DNA of 64,000 bases from Craspedostauros australis (taxonomy: Eukaryota > Bacillariophyta > Bacillariophyceae > Mastogloiales > Achnanthaceae): assembly GCA_026770025.1 (NCBI GenBank), contig JAMXDE010000005.1, positions 2,976,001-3,040,000 of the forward strand, in the 5' to 3' direction. The first letter of the stretch is position 1. The number at the start of each line of letters is the position of its first letter. Of this stretch, positions 42,901-53,828 are shown one piece after another. The translations under genes and the position numbers were made by a program. The notes below the pieces were generated by a model, which saw nothing but the letters and a program-made list of their open reading frames with translations, did no database searches and was not told where the DNA came from.

Positions 42901-45417
42901 CGCTTGTGCCGCCAGATCGCATGTTGCCTGGGCCGTCTGTTGCGCAGAGATAAAGACGCGCCATCCGATGCAACGTCGTGAGCGGCTTCTCACAAAGGCG
43001 CCAGGACATATCCATGCGTGCCTTTCCACATTGTGCAACGAGTGTGGCCTTCTGTTCCTGAAGCAGACGCCCCACCTTGGCACGCACACCTGCGATATGC
43101 CGTCCAACAGCTGGCGTCGATGTTTTCTGGCTGATCCCAAGCACTTTCATCGCCATCGACTGACCCAATGAATCTGTGATGATGCGATTCACATGACATA
43201 TGACCGGCAGGTAAGCTGGGGATGCCGCGTCACTGGCCTTGAAGAATGAGAAGGGTTTTTGTTCCTTCATCTGCTTCCAGATCAGGTTGGTCGGTTTGCC
43301 ATTGCCTGGATCGCTGGTACGAGCGCCATGACGTGATCTGCGACTTTGTTGCTGGGGCTGCTGGTGGGAACTGCGTTGTTTGGAAGGTGATCGCTTCAAC
43401 TTCTTCCCACCCAGCTTCTTCAACACCACCCCCTGTTCTTCCACCGTGAGCAATCTGAAGCCTTTCACCTGGCCCACTGTCTTTCCGCATTCCTCTTCGC
43501 TCTGAAAGGACCTGATTAACCCTGTGCGTTTCAGGTACGCAATGTCATCCAGAAGGAGGTGGAGGGCATGCAGGTGCCTATCCAGCGAGTCGTTATCAAG
43601 CTGGTCGGAGGTGTTGCGCGATGTCACGTGATCGGTTGGTTGAGAGGATTCCTCCTTCAGCATATGCGAATGTTTTGGAGTAGACGGTGAAAAGAGCCGC
43701 TTACGAATGCCGTCGTTCTTGGGTGGCGTGCTGGCCATGCGATTGTGACCGTGTGAGTGGGGGTTGGGTGTACCCGTCGCATTTGCGCTACCTTGTGCAT
43801 GGATATTGTTCAGAAAAGTACTCATAGTGTCGGACCTTTCGGTTTGCGCAACCTTCGGATCATAGTAGCGGAAGAGGTCATCGATTCGGAACCATGGGCC
43901 TTTTCTGCTGAACATGCGTGAGTAGAGCAACAAAGCTCGAACTTGCGCTTCCTCATCATTTAGCGCGTCATCCGGATCTCCATCATCACGGTGGTCGCTG
44001 CGTCCACCATTGGTGTTATCACCTTGGTGGCCGTCGTCGCTGTAGATGCTGGTGTCGGCGTCGGCACTGGTGTCGTTTTCGTTCTGCGGATTCGATTGAC
44101 CTGCATCATTGTCCTCGTCTTGATCGGTCATATCGATGACGCCAGCTCTTTCTTCGTAGGCACCTTCGGTGGTGGTGCTGCGATGACAGAGCAGACAGGT
44201 GCAGTTGGTGGGGGGCGGAAGCGGTGTGTCTGGTTCGTGCATCTTTGCGAGCGCGACAGCGGCACTGAGATCATCGCCATGCTCCTGAGAGAAGAGATGC
44301 TGCCGCTGTCGACCATACCGCCAGCGCCGGTCCTGCAGAATCGTGCTGCAAATTTCCGCCAGACTTTGCAGGTAGGCCGAGTCCTTTGCTCGTATTTCAT
44401 TTGGTTGTTTTGGGACACTTGCAGTGACAGCGCTGGATGCACTCTCCACTTGAGCTCTTGTTGTGATTTTGCGGCCTTGGTGTGCGTCGCTCGCATTGTT
44501 CGTATTGCTAGTCTTGGGTGCTTTCTTCGCAATGCTTGTCTGTGAAGGGAAAACCTGTGGGGTTTGGATGGTGCAGGCCTGCTGCGATGACTCCGTGCGC
44601 ACCATGGGTGTTGAATAACCGACTGTTCCAGACAGAGACAGCTCACTCCCAGGAGCGATCGCAGTAGCTCCAAGCGGAGTGGCGGTGGCGCTCTGACTGC
44701 GGTCTTCCTTTCCCTTCTCAACTGTCACACAACGGCGGAAGGGGGTGCTGGATTGAGGCGCATTTGTGACAGTTGCCCTCGCCGCTATTGGTAGCATTGT
44801 TGGTCGTGATGCTGGTGACGCTGTTGTTGCTGACGCTGATGAACTTTTCGGTGCTGATGGCTGTGACTGCGCATCAGCTGCCCTGGATCGCTTGGTGACT
44901 GGTGGAGTCCTGGAGCTCGATGGGTTCTCCGTTTGCATTGTTTTGGAGGAAGACTGACCCTGTTCCGCTTTATCCTCTTCTGGTTGTTCGCCATCACCAT
45001 CGCCATCACCGACACCATCGTGGATGTTGCCACCATCGTTGACATGAGGGTTGGCCTGAACGTTGGGGGTGGCAGTGGCGAAGCCAGCCGGCTGATCTTC
45101 ATCTCTCGAAAGCATCGGACTCGATGGACGAACTGTCAGCAAGTATTCGATCTCATCATCACTGTCGCTGTCTTTCTCACTTTTGCGATTGCAGTCGCGA
45201 TTGCCTTCGCTGCCGCCGCCGTCGTCGCTTTCGTGACTGTCGACTTCGGTCCCACTATCGATGCCAATAACGTCACTGTTGCTACTGTCGTTGTTGCCGT
45301 AGTCCACCGTGCCATCGCTGCTGAAATCGGCCTCGGAGGTACCGTCTGAGTCGTCATCGATCTCGATGGGGTTGTTCGTTGTCGAGCCCTGGTTTATGCC
45401 AACTCCAACTCCAACCC

Positions 45418-45452
<35 letters not shown>

Positions 45453-45532
45453 CCGTTGCCACCACCAGAACGACGAGCAAAACCAGTTGTGTTTGCGGCT
45501 TCGACGTCGGATGCATCTTTTGATTCTTCCAT
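39953..45532 (-). CDS. FAN1: FAN1-type structure-specific nuclease (VRR-NUC) with long N-terminal extension
   Basis: A single exon; from the ATG at 45532 it encodes 1859 residues, against about 1000 for human FAN1. The ORF stays open 54 codons further up to 45694, but those residues are unlike the rest. The first 480 residues are disordered and acidic, with an Ala run from a CAG/CTG repeat. Conserved blocks follow: FSRKGPWFRIDDLFRYYD (about 543), LLLDDIAYLKRTGLI, LNEWIHYLGRRRE, VEQLAMEYYRTG and GWHDEGVGVRTLFRILC with the expected Glu. The nuclease core reads QLTGIFRNLFFDYRHYSGGL, then PD (about 1668) and EVKSHNDRLDARQEDW (about 1805). FAN1 trims DNA flaps and interstrand crosslinks in the nucleus. 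About 135 residues separate PD from ExK, where about 15 are usual. No N-terminal UBZ finger is evident. Confidence 0.9.
45421..45449. repeat. CAG trinucleotide repeat (poly-Ala in FAN1)
   Basis: About ten CAG units on the plus strand, read on minus as consecutive alanines near the N-terminus of the FAN1-type protein, followed by a VGVGVGVG run from an adjacent TCCAAC repeat. Confidence 0.9.
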
Positions 45533-46293
45533 GTTCACGCTCTCACACTCTCCTGTCGGAAGGCTGATGCATGAAACCAGCAGCAATGCTGGAGTGCTTC
45601 GTGCGATACAGCGTTGTCTTTCTCTGATCCCGAAATGGATTGAGGCTTGTGGAGATGGTATTATGCTGTCCGGTCTGTGATGGCAGTATGGCACAAGCAG
45701 AGCGGAACGCCTCTGGCCAGCAACTCGAACACGCGTGTGCCTTGTACATCTGTTGCATGGGCGTGATTGCAGTACCTACAGGATCTCCCACCAAACCGCC
45801 GTTCATCACGCAACGGCAACGAAACGACCGTGTGTGATTTCTCACTGTTCCCATCGCGTTTTCTCGAGAACGTGCAGCGATTCAACACAAGTTGTGATCA
45901 ATCCGGACAAACCAGGAACATACACGACTCGCTCGACCATTATTCCAGCGCGAACAAAACAAATTGTTCTTTTTCCTTCGCCAAAACGTCTCCTCCTTCG
46001 TCAAGAACAAATCAAGTTTCTAGTATCAGGCTACCGTATTAGTCTAGACAATGTATGGAGGCTTCATGACCAGCGGTCAACGACAGATAGACAAACACAG
46101 AGTTCATGGTGCAGTTGTATTAGAGTATAATAGAAGTTCTGCGAATTCACCGTACCATGCCATCCACTTTCAGTAATCATTTTGGAATAGGATGCAGAGT
46201 AGAGGTGGTTGTCGATGTGGTTGCATGTTGTGATGCTCTTCCTCCGATCATGAACATAACCATCCCCGTCTTCAGTATCCAAATCAAGCTTCA
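45533..46293. other. intergenic between FAN1 and importin-5
   Basis: About 760 bp; short mixed-frame ORFs only. It presumably contains the FAN1 promoter and the importin-5 3' UTR. Confidence 0.45.
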
Positions 46294-49200
46294 TCACGAG
46301 GAAAGGAGCGTGTGCAATGATGCCTGCTCCGCCTCCGGCAAGTGCTGCATGAGGAATGCCCAGTCTTGCGGTGGCTGGAGCTTTGATTTGATTCCGGCGA
46401 CAATAGTTTGGAACCGCTGCACAGTTTCTGGAAGCACCACATCCTTGTCCTCGTACACCTCGTTCATTATCCTGGCAATGATCTGCACCATCTGCATCGC
46501 GCCCGACTCCATGTCTATCGCTCCGGATTCCATGAAAGAACAGAAGCGGGCATGGTAAGCCTGTTTTGCATCCGAATGATAGAGTGGAATGTAGTACAGT
46601 ACAATAGTAGAATGGCAGAACGGCAGAATGGAGAAGGGTGAGGATGGCGTGAGGGTGGCACGACTGCACGAATAGAGGGGACAGGAATCGCATCAATTCC
46701 AATTCAAATGACGCCAATGGTCGCTATCCTTCTGCATGATTCTAGTCAAGGTTTTCCTGCATTCGTGAATACCCACCGACATGAGCACCTGTCTCTGTCT
46801 GTAGGAGTGACGATAGTTGTACTTGCAGAGCGACGGAGTAGATTACGTACCTTGGCCTCATCATCATCCTGCGTGAACGGAAGCGAGTTCAGGAAGCAGC
46901 CCATGTGGCTCTGCGCATCTGCATAACAAGTGGGGCTTTCAGGTCGGAAGAAAACGACGTTGCAGATGGCGGACTGCGCAGATACCACCATGAACGGATC
47001 CTCCAAACTCTCCTTGTCAGTCATGGCGAGCTGGTAAAGCTGTGAATTCCGGGGGATATCTTTCACAGCTTCCCATGGTCCATGACGGCTGACATCCGTC
47101 AATGCATCGAGGCATGCCTTCGTGATCTTCTCGCTCTTCATGATCTGTTGCAACCCACGTTGCGTCGCTTGCATCAAAGTACGCGTGTGCCTCGTTGCTG
47201 CATCAGCGCCGCAGTGGCCAACGCAATCACCGAACAGCGTGATGGAGGTTGCGATTTCGCTTTCGTACAGCCTCACGTCCAGGCTGGCATTCTGCAAGAT
47301 TGGAGACAGCACCGGGACCGCCAGCTCTTCGAAGGCGGATGTCATGTTGTGCTTGAAGAACTTGAGGATGTATCCCGCTGTGTGGACGAGCTGAGTCACG
47401 ATCTCCGCCTCCATCTCGTGTTGCTCTTCCCATGGTTTGGCATCGCCTTCTGTAGGAAGCGGGGCCATGTTCGACATGTTCTGCCTCAGCGCATTGCGTC
47501 GTTCGAAGCAACCCACCATGGTCCTCATACAGTTGTGCAGCACGGCACGGCCTTGCTGCTGCGTGAAGGATTGGAACAGATTGTGTGGATTGCTGGCGAC
47601 GTTGCCAGCGATGTACCGGTGAGCGATGTAGCAAACCTCGCTCAGACCATCCGCGCAGGCCTCCATGTCGGTCGGATCTTCCATCATCATCTGGTTGGAC
47701 ATGGTCTCCGCCAAACCCGGAAGATACTTCGACGCCAGCACCATGGCGGGACCTCCAGCCTGCTCCGCGTATTCGCACGTGGAGTCGAAGACAGCGGCCG
47801 CGGTTTGGAATGTGCAGGAGCGGACTTCGGAGGAATACTTGAACGTCAAAATCGGTATCAGAGTCTGGAGGCACACCTCGCTGTACGCACCAAAGTCGTC
47901 GCTTAGGGCCGTCGCCAATTCGTACAGAGCGCGGATCGCCTGCGTCTTCTCCTGTATATTGCTGGTGTTGATGGTGATCTTGGTGATGCCACGACCTGGC
48001 AGCGTCACGGTCATGGTGTCAGTATTGGAGAAGATGTCGTCTTGTGGTGGCAGGTACGGGCTGCGGGATCGCGATTGGTCCAGATCCACTTCGGTGCCCT
48101 CCACTATGGACACATCTGCTTCAAGCCGCGCCTGCTGCAATAGAACGGGAAGCACGGTGTTCATGTGCGGCAAGAAGTCGCTGCCGATGACGGATGCGAT
48201 GCGTGCGCAAGCGGAAAGCAGCTGCTCCAACGGGACGTTGTGGTTGGTCGTGGCAGACTGAATGGCCGGAACCATGATGGCGAGGAGCTGGTGTGCCGTC
48301 TCGGCGAACACTTCCGCCCCCACTGCTTGGCCCACGATCGTCGCTGCCTGAATCGCACCGCAAGCCAACTCCGTCGATGGTCGCTGTGCGCTTGCCACCA
48401 ATCCAGGCATGACCCGAGCGTAATGGGGCGTGAATTCGTCGCCGATCACGTTGGCGAAACAAGCGATGGCGTCCATGGCACGCACTTGCGCCGTGACGTG
48501 GCCCTCCTCGAGGCTGTCGTTGTACAAGGGACCACGAATCAAGGCATCGAGGATGCTGGGAAGGTACGGCAGCAGGCTGGCCTCGATGTCAATGTCTTCA
48601 TCCGCGCCAACCCCGCGACCGTAACTCACAAAGAGCAACGACGCCAACGCCGAGACCTTGGTACATGACGACGCCACAAGAGCGCTGGCATGCTGCCGCA
48701 ATTCCGTCGCATGATGGTGACACACGAGCGGTCCGTAATCATCGCAGATCGTGATGAGCAATCGCAGTGCCTGCCACTGCACGCGGACATTCGAGTTCAG
48801 CGACTGCAGAGCGATTTCCCACGTCTGCAACACATCCCGCTGTTCCAACCCGGATCCCAAACAGCAGCACTCGTGCATGTTCAATGCTGCTCGCAAGGTC
48901 CTCCAATCCTTGGGCGGATGATGCGCCGCCAGCGCTGTGCGGACAGTGGTACGGAACGACAGCTGCAACGTGCGTGCAAAATCGACAGCTAGCGCCTCAG
49001 CATGCGATGCCTGATCTTCTCCGATGAAGCTATCAACAGCGTCCATCAAAGTGGCTGGTTCTTCTGCCCATTCCTGAACGTCGGGATCTACGGGATCGAT
49101 CATGAAGTGGAAGCACGCGTCGAAGATGGTTTGGATGAGGACGTTGGTTGCGACAGCTTGGATTTGATTGTTCTGAACGCGATGCAGAGCCGACGGAATG

Positions 49201-50036
49201 TGCAACACAGATGCGACGACTTCGAGCGTTATCAAGGAAGAATCTCGATGATGCGCGATGAGATGCAAACATGTTTGCAACAGAGCTTCGAGGACGGCGT
49301 CGTGACCAGTGAGCAATGCCGGACATGCCATGCAGGCATGCGTCAGATGCTGCGTGATCTGTTCCAATCTGTACGGATCCGCGCATCGCACAGTATGCGA
49401 CAGCAACGTCGGCATGACGCTGAGTCCCAGCTGCGCGGATTTGTGTTGCTGCGATGCGTCCGATTCCATCGCGATGGCGGCGTTGCACGCCAGATCCACG
49501 AAGGCCTCCAGCTGGTTGGGTTGCAAGGCTGCATTCTTGGTTGCCGAGATCAACTGCGGCAAGGAGTCCACGACGTTGAGTTCCACGAATTGCTTGGGCG
49601 ACCGATTGGCCATATTGGCGAGGAGCTTGAGCGACGCGGCATGACCTTGACCGACTGAGGATTCGATGGTCGCGAGGATGTTGGCCATGGCAGCCTTGGG
49701 TGCATCATCGCCCGCAATGGCGGAGAGGGAACCGCAAGCTTCCGCGAGGCAGTTGGCAATGTGCAGGCTGACCTGTGAAGTTGGAAATAGCTGCAGCAGT
49801 GGCGTCATGATGGCGACCAGGATGTCGGCATCTGCCAATCTGCAGATTTGACGTCGCAGCAGAACGACGGCGAGAAGCTCCAGGTTGGGCTGGTTGTGCA
49901 AGTGGGGCAGGATAGCTGCCAGTTGCTCCACCTTCTGCTGGACGGAGAGGTTGGCATAGTGCGTCTCAGCTTGAGATCGTACCTGCGTCTCAGGTGATTG
50001 CAGCGCCTGCAGCAGCTCCAGCGTGATCGTCGCCAT
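46294..50036 (-). CDS. IPO5: importin-5 / karyopherin beta (Kap121/RanBP5) nuclear transport receptor (two exons)
   Basis: Exon 1 is 50036-46851 (1062 codons) and exon 2 is 46560-46294 (88 codons plus stop). The 290-bp intron has GTACGT and AAACAG with phase 0; without it the C-terminus would be replaced by intron read-through. The product is 1150 residues, close to the size of IPO5. The ATG at 50036 begins MATITLELLQALQSPETQVR, the first HEAT helix with the E-T-x-V/R-x-x-AE pattern; upstream in-frame codons are His/Gln-rich translation of a 5' leader microsatellite. HEAT repeats run throughout (for example AEACGSLSAIAGDDAPKAAM; ASLKLLANMANRSPKQF; GAIQAATIVGQAVGAEVF). The C-terminal exon has QMVQIIARIMNEVYEDKDVV and LPETVQRFQTIVAGIKSKLQ, as in IPO5. 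Such proteins carry ribosomal proteins, histones and other cargo into the nucleus under RanGTP control. Confidence 0.93.
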
Positions 50037-50770
50037 GGTTTTGTTCGATTGAAGTTGTTGTTGTTGTTGTTGTTGGTGTTGGTGTTGGTGGTGGTGGTGG
50101 TGGTTGACTATGTTGCAAATGTGTGCAGAGTACCAATACGAGAACGCGTTCGCGCACGAGATGTCCACCGCCACGGTGACAAAAAAGGAGGAAGGAGAAG
50201 AAGTGAAGAAACTCACCATGAGGTGTTCTCGTCATTGGTGAGGCTTGTCAGCGCATTATTTTTGGCGCGAACTCCCACAACACAATGTAGATACCAATCC
50301 AATAGTATATCGCATGTCTGAGTTGTTGAACGAATTGTCCCAGTATCTCAGTTGATATGGTATACCATATGAACTCAAAAATGAGTCTTCGACAGTACTT
50401 CTTCCTTGATGGTATCTGGGAACAACAGACAAACAACAAACAGAACGCCACGAAAGAGAGGGAGAAGAAGCAATGATGATGTGAGTCCGAATAGTACCTG
50501 CCTCTCCACACACACTCCACGCACAGAGAGAGAATCCAAAGGCATCCCACTTCTTGCGACACAATCATCATAAGTCACACACGAGTCCTCGTGGGAGCAC
50601 TCCGACGAATCCTTGCCTCCTCTTGGGCTCTCACAGTAAAAGCGCAAGAGCAAGAGCAAGCATAACATCGTACAAGCTGGAGATTGGAGTAGAATACGGA
50701 TACTCTGCTGCAGTGCTGAAGTGGGCTGAACCACCAGTGCTGCGCCGTCGCAACCAAGGAATCGCGAATC
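50037..50770. promoter_or_regulatory. divergent intergenic region with GTT/GGT microsatellite
   Basis: Separates importin-5 (minus) from the UGT-like gene (plus), so both promoters should lie here. A TTG/TTGGTG/GTG run covers about 50051-50105 in the importin-5 5' leader. No core promoter element could be fixed by eye. Confidence 0.4.
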
Positions 50771-53470
50771 ATGACGGATTGGAGAGGATGGCGTCCATCT
50801 CCTGCGCCCTACGCTTACAGGTATGGAGGCGACGACGCTTCGCGACGGTGGCGGATGCTGTCCTTGTTTGGTGCCCTCGTGGGATGGGGAGTGATTGCGG
50901 CCGCCTACGCAATATCGAGAGTTTCCAGCTGGCCTGCGGAGTCTGCTTCGTCGGCCTCCGTCGCAGCAGCAGCGGCAGCATCTGCGAACGCGGTCACTTC
51001 CGGTGCGGCCTTCATGGGGCTGGGAGATCAGTTGGATGAGCAGCTGTCCGAATTCTTGATGAGGAACCACGCCACACCGGAACCAGAGCTTCAGGATCGA
51101 GAGAAGCTGCGTGAAATCTATCAAAAACAGCAAGCTGAGCATCATCAGCATCATCAACCGCAGCAGCAGATCAAGGGCCGACGATGCTTCGGCGACGCCC
51201 TGGATCCCATCATGGAACACATGGGAGAGATGGACTCTGCCGATATTCTTGAATCGGTGAGACAAAATGCGACGTGTCGGACCTGCTCGGACAGCAGCCG
51301 CATGCTCTCCTTCCTCTACGCGAATCCAGACACTCCGGAGCCGACGACGGATGGAATAGCAGATGGCACAGCTGCGCAGCAGCAGCGCAGTGCCTTCGTT
51401 ATCTTGCGTCAGACGGATGTGCGGATTGACTTCGTGTCCGTACTCGCGGGAATGCTCATGAAGGGCTGGAGCATCACCGCCCTGCATTTGGAGAACGAGC
51501 CCAACCAGACCACCACCTTCCGGGAGGATGTTCTCGCGGGCGTGCCGTGTTCGTTTGAGAAGAATTCTCGGAGTCGCTTTCATGCCATCTCCGTTGCCGT
51601 GGGACCGCAACCGTGCAACACCGCCGAAGGCGGCGGTACACCATTTCAGTATTGCACGTTGAATCAGGCCTACGACGACTTTCATATCGTGCAGACGGTG
51701 TGGTCACGTCAATGGCCCAAGCTATTAGATCAGCAGCAGCAAGAGAAGCAGCAGCAGATACCGGATCTTCTGTTGATGGATACGAACTTCGTCGGCGGGC
51801 TGCTCTTCGCGGAGACTGTGCACGTTCCAACAGTCACACTCTCAGCCTACGATGCTCTCATGACGTACGTTCACAACGACCCCGGCTGGGCGCCGCAGGA
51901 ATGGAACATCATCACGCGCGCATACCGGATCATGAAACAGAGATTTCAAAGCATCGTGCTCACGTCCGCATTCATGAGACTCAACTGGATCAGACGGGAT
52001 CTGCAGTTGGATCGAATCCGTGTTCCGTTCCAGTACTTCCAACCAGTCGTCGCCACCATTGCTGGCTTCGCCTTGCCGTCCGATGTCCCATCACCATTCG
52101 TGGATCACAGTCATGCCGGTCCAGATGCGCATGCCGGGAACCTCATGCATGCAGCAACTGCCACCATATCCAACACGGATGCCAAAGCAAATGCAAACAG
52201 CGACTCCAACAGCAACACAAACAGCAACAGCAACAGCAACGGCGCAAGCTTGGCCACCAGCAGCATAGTCACAGCTGCAAGTGTATCGCGAACACAACAG
52301 ATGGTGTCAATGTACAATCGCGATCGATCGACAGTGGTGCACGGCGTGGGGCCGTTGCAACCACCATGCATTCCCTGCGTCAATGACTCGTTGGCGAGCA
52401 GACACAGCAGCAAACGGAGGCAGATTCTCAAGAAGCCATCCCTCGCCAGCGTCAAGCCATGCATCCTCTTCGTCCAACCGCCGACTATCTCCCTCTCCAC
52501 GGCGCGAAATCTCATTGACGGCCTCACCGCGGCGAGAATGACCATCAACAACATCGACGACTGCGAGTGGGACCCTGCGACGTGCCAAAACAGTGCCAAG
52601 TACATGCAAGTCTACTGGATCGAGCATCTTGGCAGCCAGCAGATCGTCGACGCCGAGGGCTCGCTCACCATCCCGTGGTTCGTCGAGCCGGAGAAATCCT
52701 ACAACGTTATTGATGCCTACTTGCGTCGGAGTCCTTACGTCCATGCGGTCGTCACGGTCTGCGACATGGAGAGCGACATTCTCGGACTCCTGGGCGTTCC
52801 AATAGTCTGCATCTCGCAGTCCAGCTCGCTGCCACCAAGGGAGGTCATCACGAAGGGCTCCGATGATGTCGCCAAGCAGCTCACGGAAGAATTCACGGTG
52901 AAGCTCGTCCACGCAATCCGCAACCACAGCACGGCATCTGCTAGCGTCAAACCACGAAGCCAAGCTGATGTCCCTCATGACGAACGATCGCCAATGCGAG
53001 GACTGCTTTCGGCGTTGGGTCTTCTGGAAACCGTTGCCGATCGACAGAAGGCGCAGCATGGTGCTTGGTCGAGCCACGAGGACATGGTGCACGCCATTCA
53101 ACAGACCTTGGCAGGAGTGGGCGGCGGCCGCGCAGATGGTGACGAGCAACTCTACGATACATTCACGGTGCTTGTGGCATGGCTCGTCCTCGCCGCGACC
53201 ATCCTGTACATCATCCTGAAGGATCACTTGCACTTCAAGCACAGCCGACGTGCCGGTGGCCATCGCAGCACGACCATATCCGATGGCATCTTCGCCCGCT
53301 TGCCAGATCTCGACGATGCCTGGTCACTGCTGCGACATTGGTACGATGAACAGCCACCCTTGCGACCGGACATTACCTTCCCCTCGCACATCCTGCCAGA
53401 CACTTCTGAAAAGGCGACAGCATCTTCCAATCGTCACAGTTCGCATGTGCGACGTCGGAAGCGGCGGTAA
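50771..53470 (+). CDS. UGT-like (GT-B) membrane protein with degenerate donor signature
   Basis: A single exon, 899 residues. N-terminal anchor at about 29-50 (LSLFGALVGWGVIAAAYAIS), a large extramembrane part, and a second TM near the C-terminus (LVAWLVLAATILYIILKD, about 801-818) followed by a basic tail ending RRRKRR; this two-ended topology is that of ER UDP-glucuronosyl/glucosyltransferases. PDLLLMDTNFVGGLLFAETV then HVPTVTLSAYDAL (about 338-370) matches the UGT acceptor-domain segment. In the donor domain, SPYVHAVVTVCDMESDILGL then LGVPIVCISQ (about 654-683) aligns with the UGT signature, but the H-G-G is V-C-D. Between the halves lies a Ser/Asn-rich linker (SDSNSNTNSNSNSNGAS). Conclusion: probably a UGT-fold protein with altered or no catalysis; confidence is moderate because similarity is weak. 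Confidence 0.65.
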   Translation: MTDWRGWRPSPAPYAYRYGGDDASRRWRMLSLFGALVGWGVIAAAYAISRVSSWPAESASSASVAAAAAASANAVTSGAAFMGLGDQLDEQLSEFLMRNHATPEPELQDREKLREIYQKQQAEHHQHHQPQQQIKGRRCFGDALDPIMEHMGEMDSADILESVRQNATCRTCSDSSRMLSFLYANPDTPEPTTDGIADGTAAQQQRSAFVILRQTDVRIDFVSVLAGMLMKGWSITALHLENEPNQTTTFREDVLAGVPCSFEKNSRSRFHAISVAVGPQPCNTAEGGGTPFQYCTLNQAYDDFHIVQTVWSRQWPKLLDQQQQEKQQQIPDLLLMDTNFVGGLLFAETVHVPTVTLSAYDALMTYVHNDPGWAPQEWNIITRAYRIMKQRFQSIVLTSAFMRLNWIRRDLQLDRIRVPFQYFQPVVATIAGFALPSDVPSPFVDHSHAGPDAHAGNLMHAATATISNTDAKANANSDSNSNTNSNSNSNGASLATSSIVTAASVSRTQQMVSMYNRDRSTVVHGVGPLQPPCIPCVNDSLASRHSSKRRQILKKPSLASVKPCILFVQPPTISLSTARNLIDGLTAARMTINNIDDCEWDPATCQNSAKYMQVYWIEHLGSQQIVDAEGSLTIPWFVEPEKSYNVIDAYLRRSPYVHAVVTVCDMESDILGLLGVPIVCISQSSSLPPREVITKGSDDVAKQLTEEFTVKLVHAIRNHSTASASVKPRSQADVPHDERSPMRGLLSALGLLETVADRQKAQHGAWSSHEDMVHAIQQTLAGVGGGRADGDEQLYDTFTVLVAWLVLAATILYIILKDHLHFKHSRRAGGHRSTTISDGIFARLPDLDDAWSLLRHWYDEQPPLRPDITFPSHILPDTSEKATASSNRHSSHVRRRKRR

Positions 53471-53828
53471 TTCCATGCTCTGTATTCGTAGCGTTAGCAT
53501 ACCTGCACAGAACAACAAGGGGCAAGATGGAAGAATATCCAATGGGATGAATCATGGCAACACCAACAACAAAAAACATATGCCCTCTCCCCCTCTCTCT
53601 CTAGAAATAAATCTGTAATAATATTATAGTAGTAGATTGTGTAACACTAACATTCGCACAAAATAAAAGTGAACAGAGCGCCGCGCATTGGTACATGTAC
53701 CCCACGAGTGCGCGCATGATACCCGATTTGCAGTGGTGCTGAGCTGATGCGATTCCGTGCCAGAGTCATCACAGAACATTGTGCAACACGGTAACATGCT
53801 CGTGTGCTTGAGGATTACACTCTTGTCT
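53471..53828. other. convergent 3' region
   Basis: 3' ends of the UGT-like gene and the plastid membrane gene. CTCTCTCTCTAG and AATAAATC (53605-53612) near 53590-53615 could serve in 3' end formation. No gene. Confidence 0.4.

Noticed and set aside
46064-46717. 217-codon minus frame downstream of importin-5
   Set aside because: Overlaps the importin-5 second exon in another frame; the exon frame matches the importin-5 C-terminus after a clean splice.
50375-51685. 436-codon minus frame
   Set aside because: Antisense to the 5' part of the UGT-like gene; Leu/Arg-rich shadow without domains.
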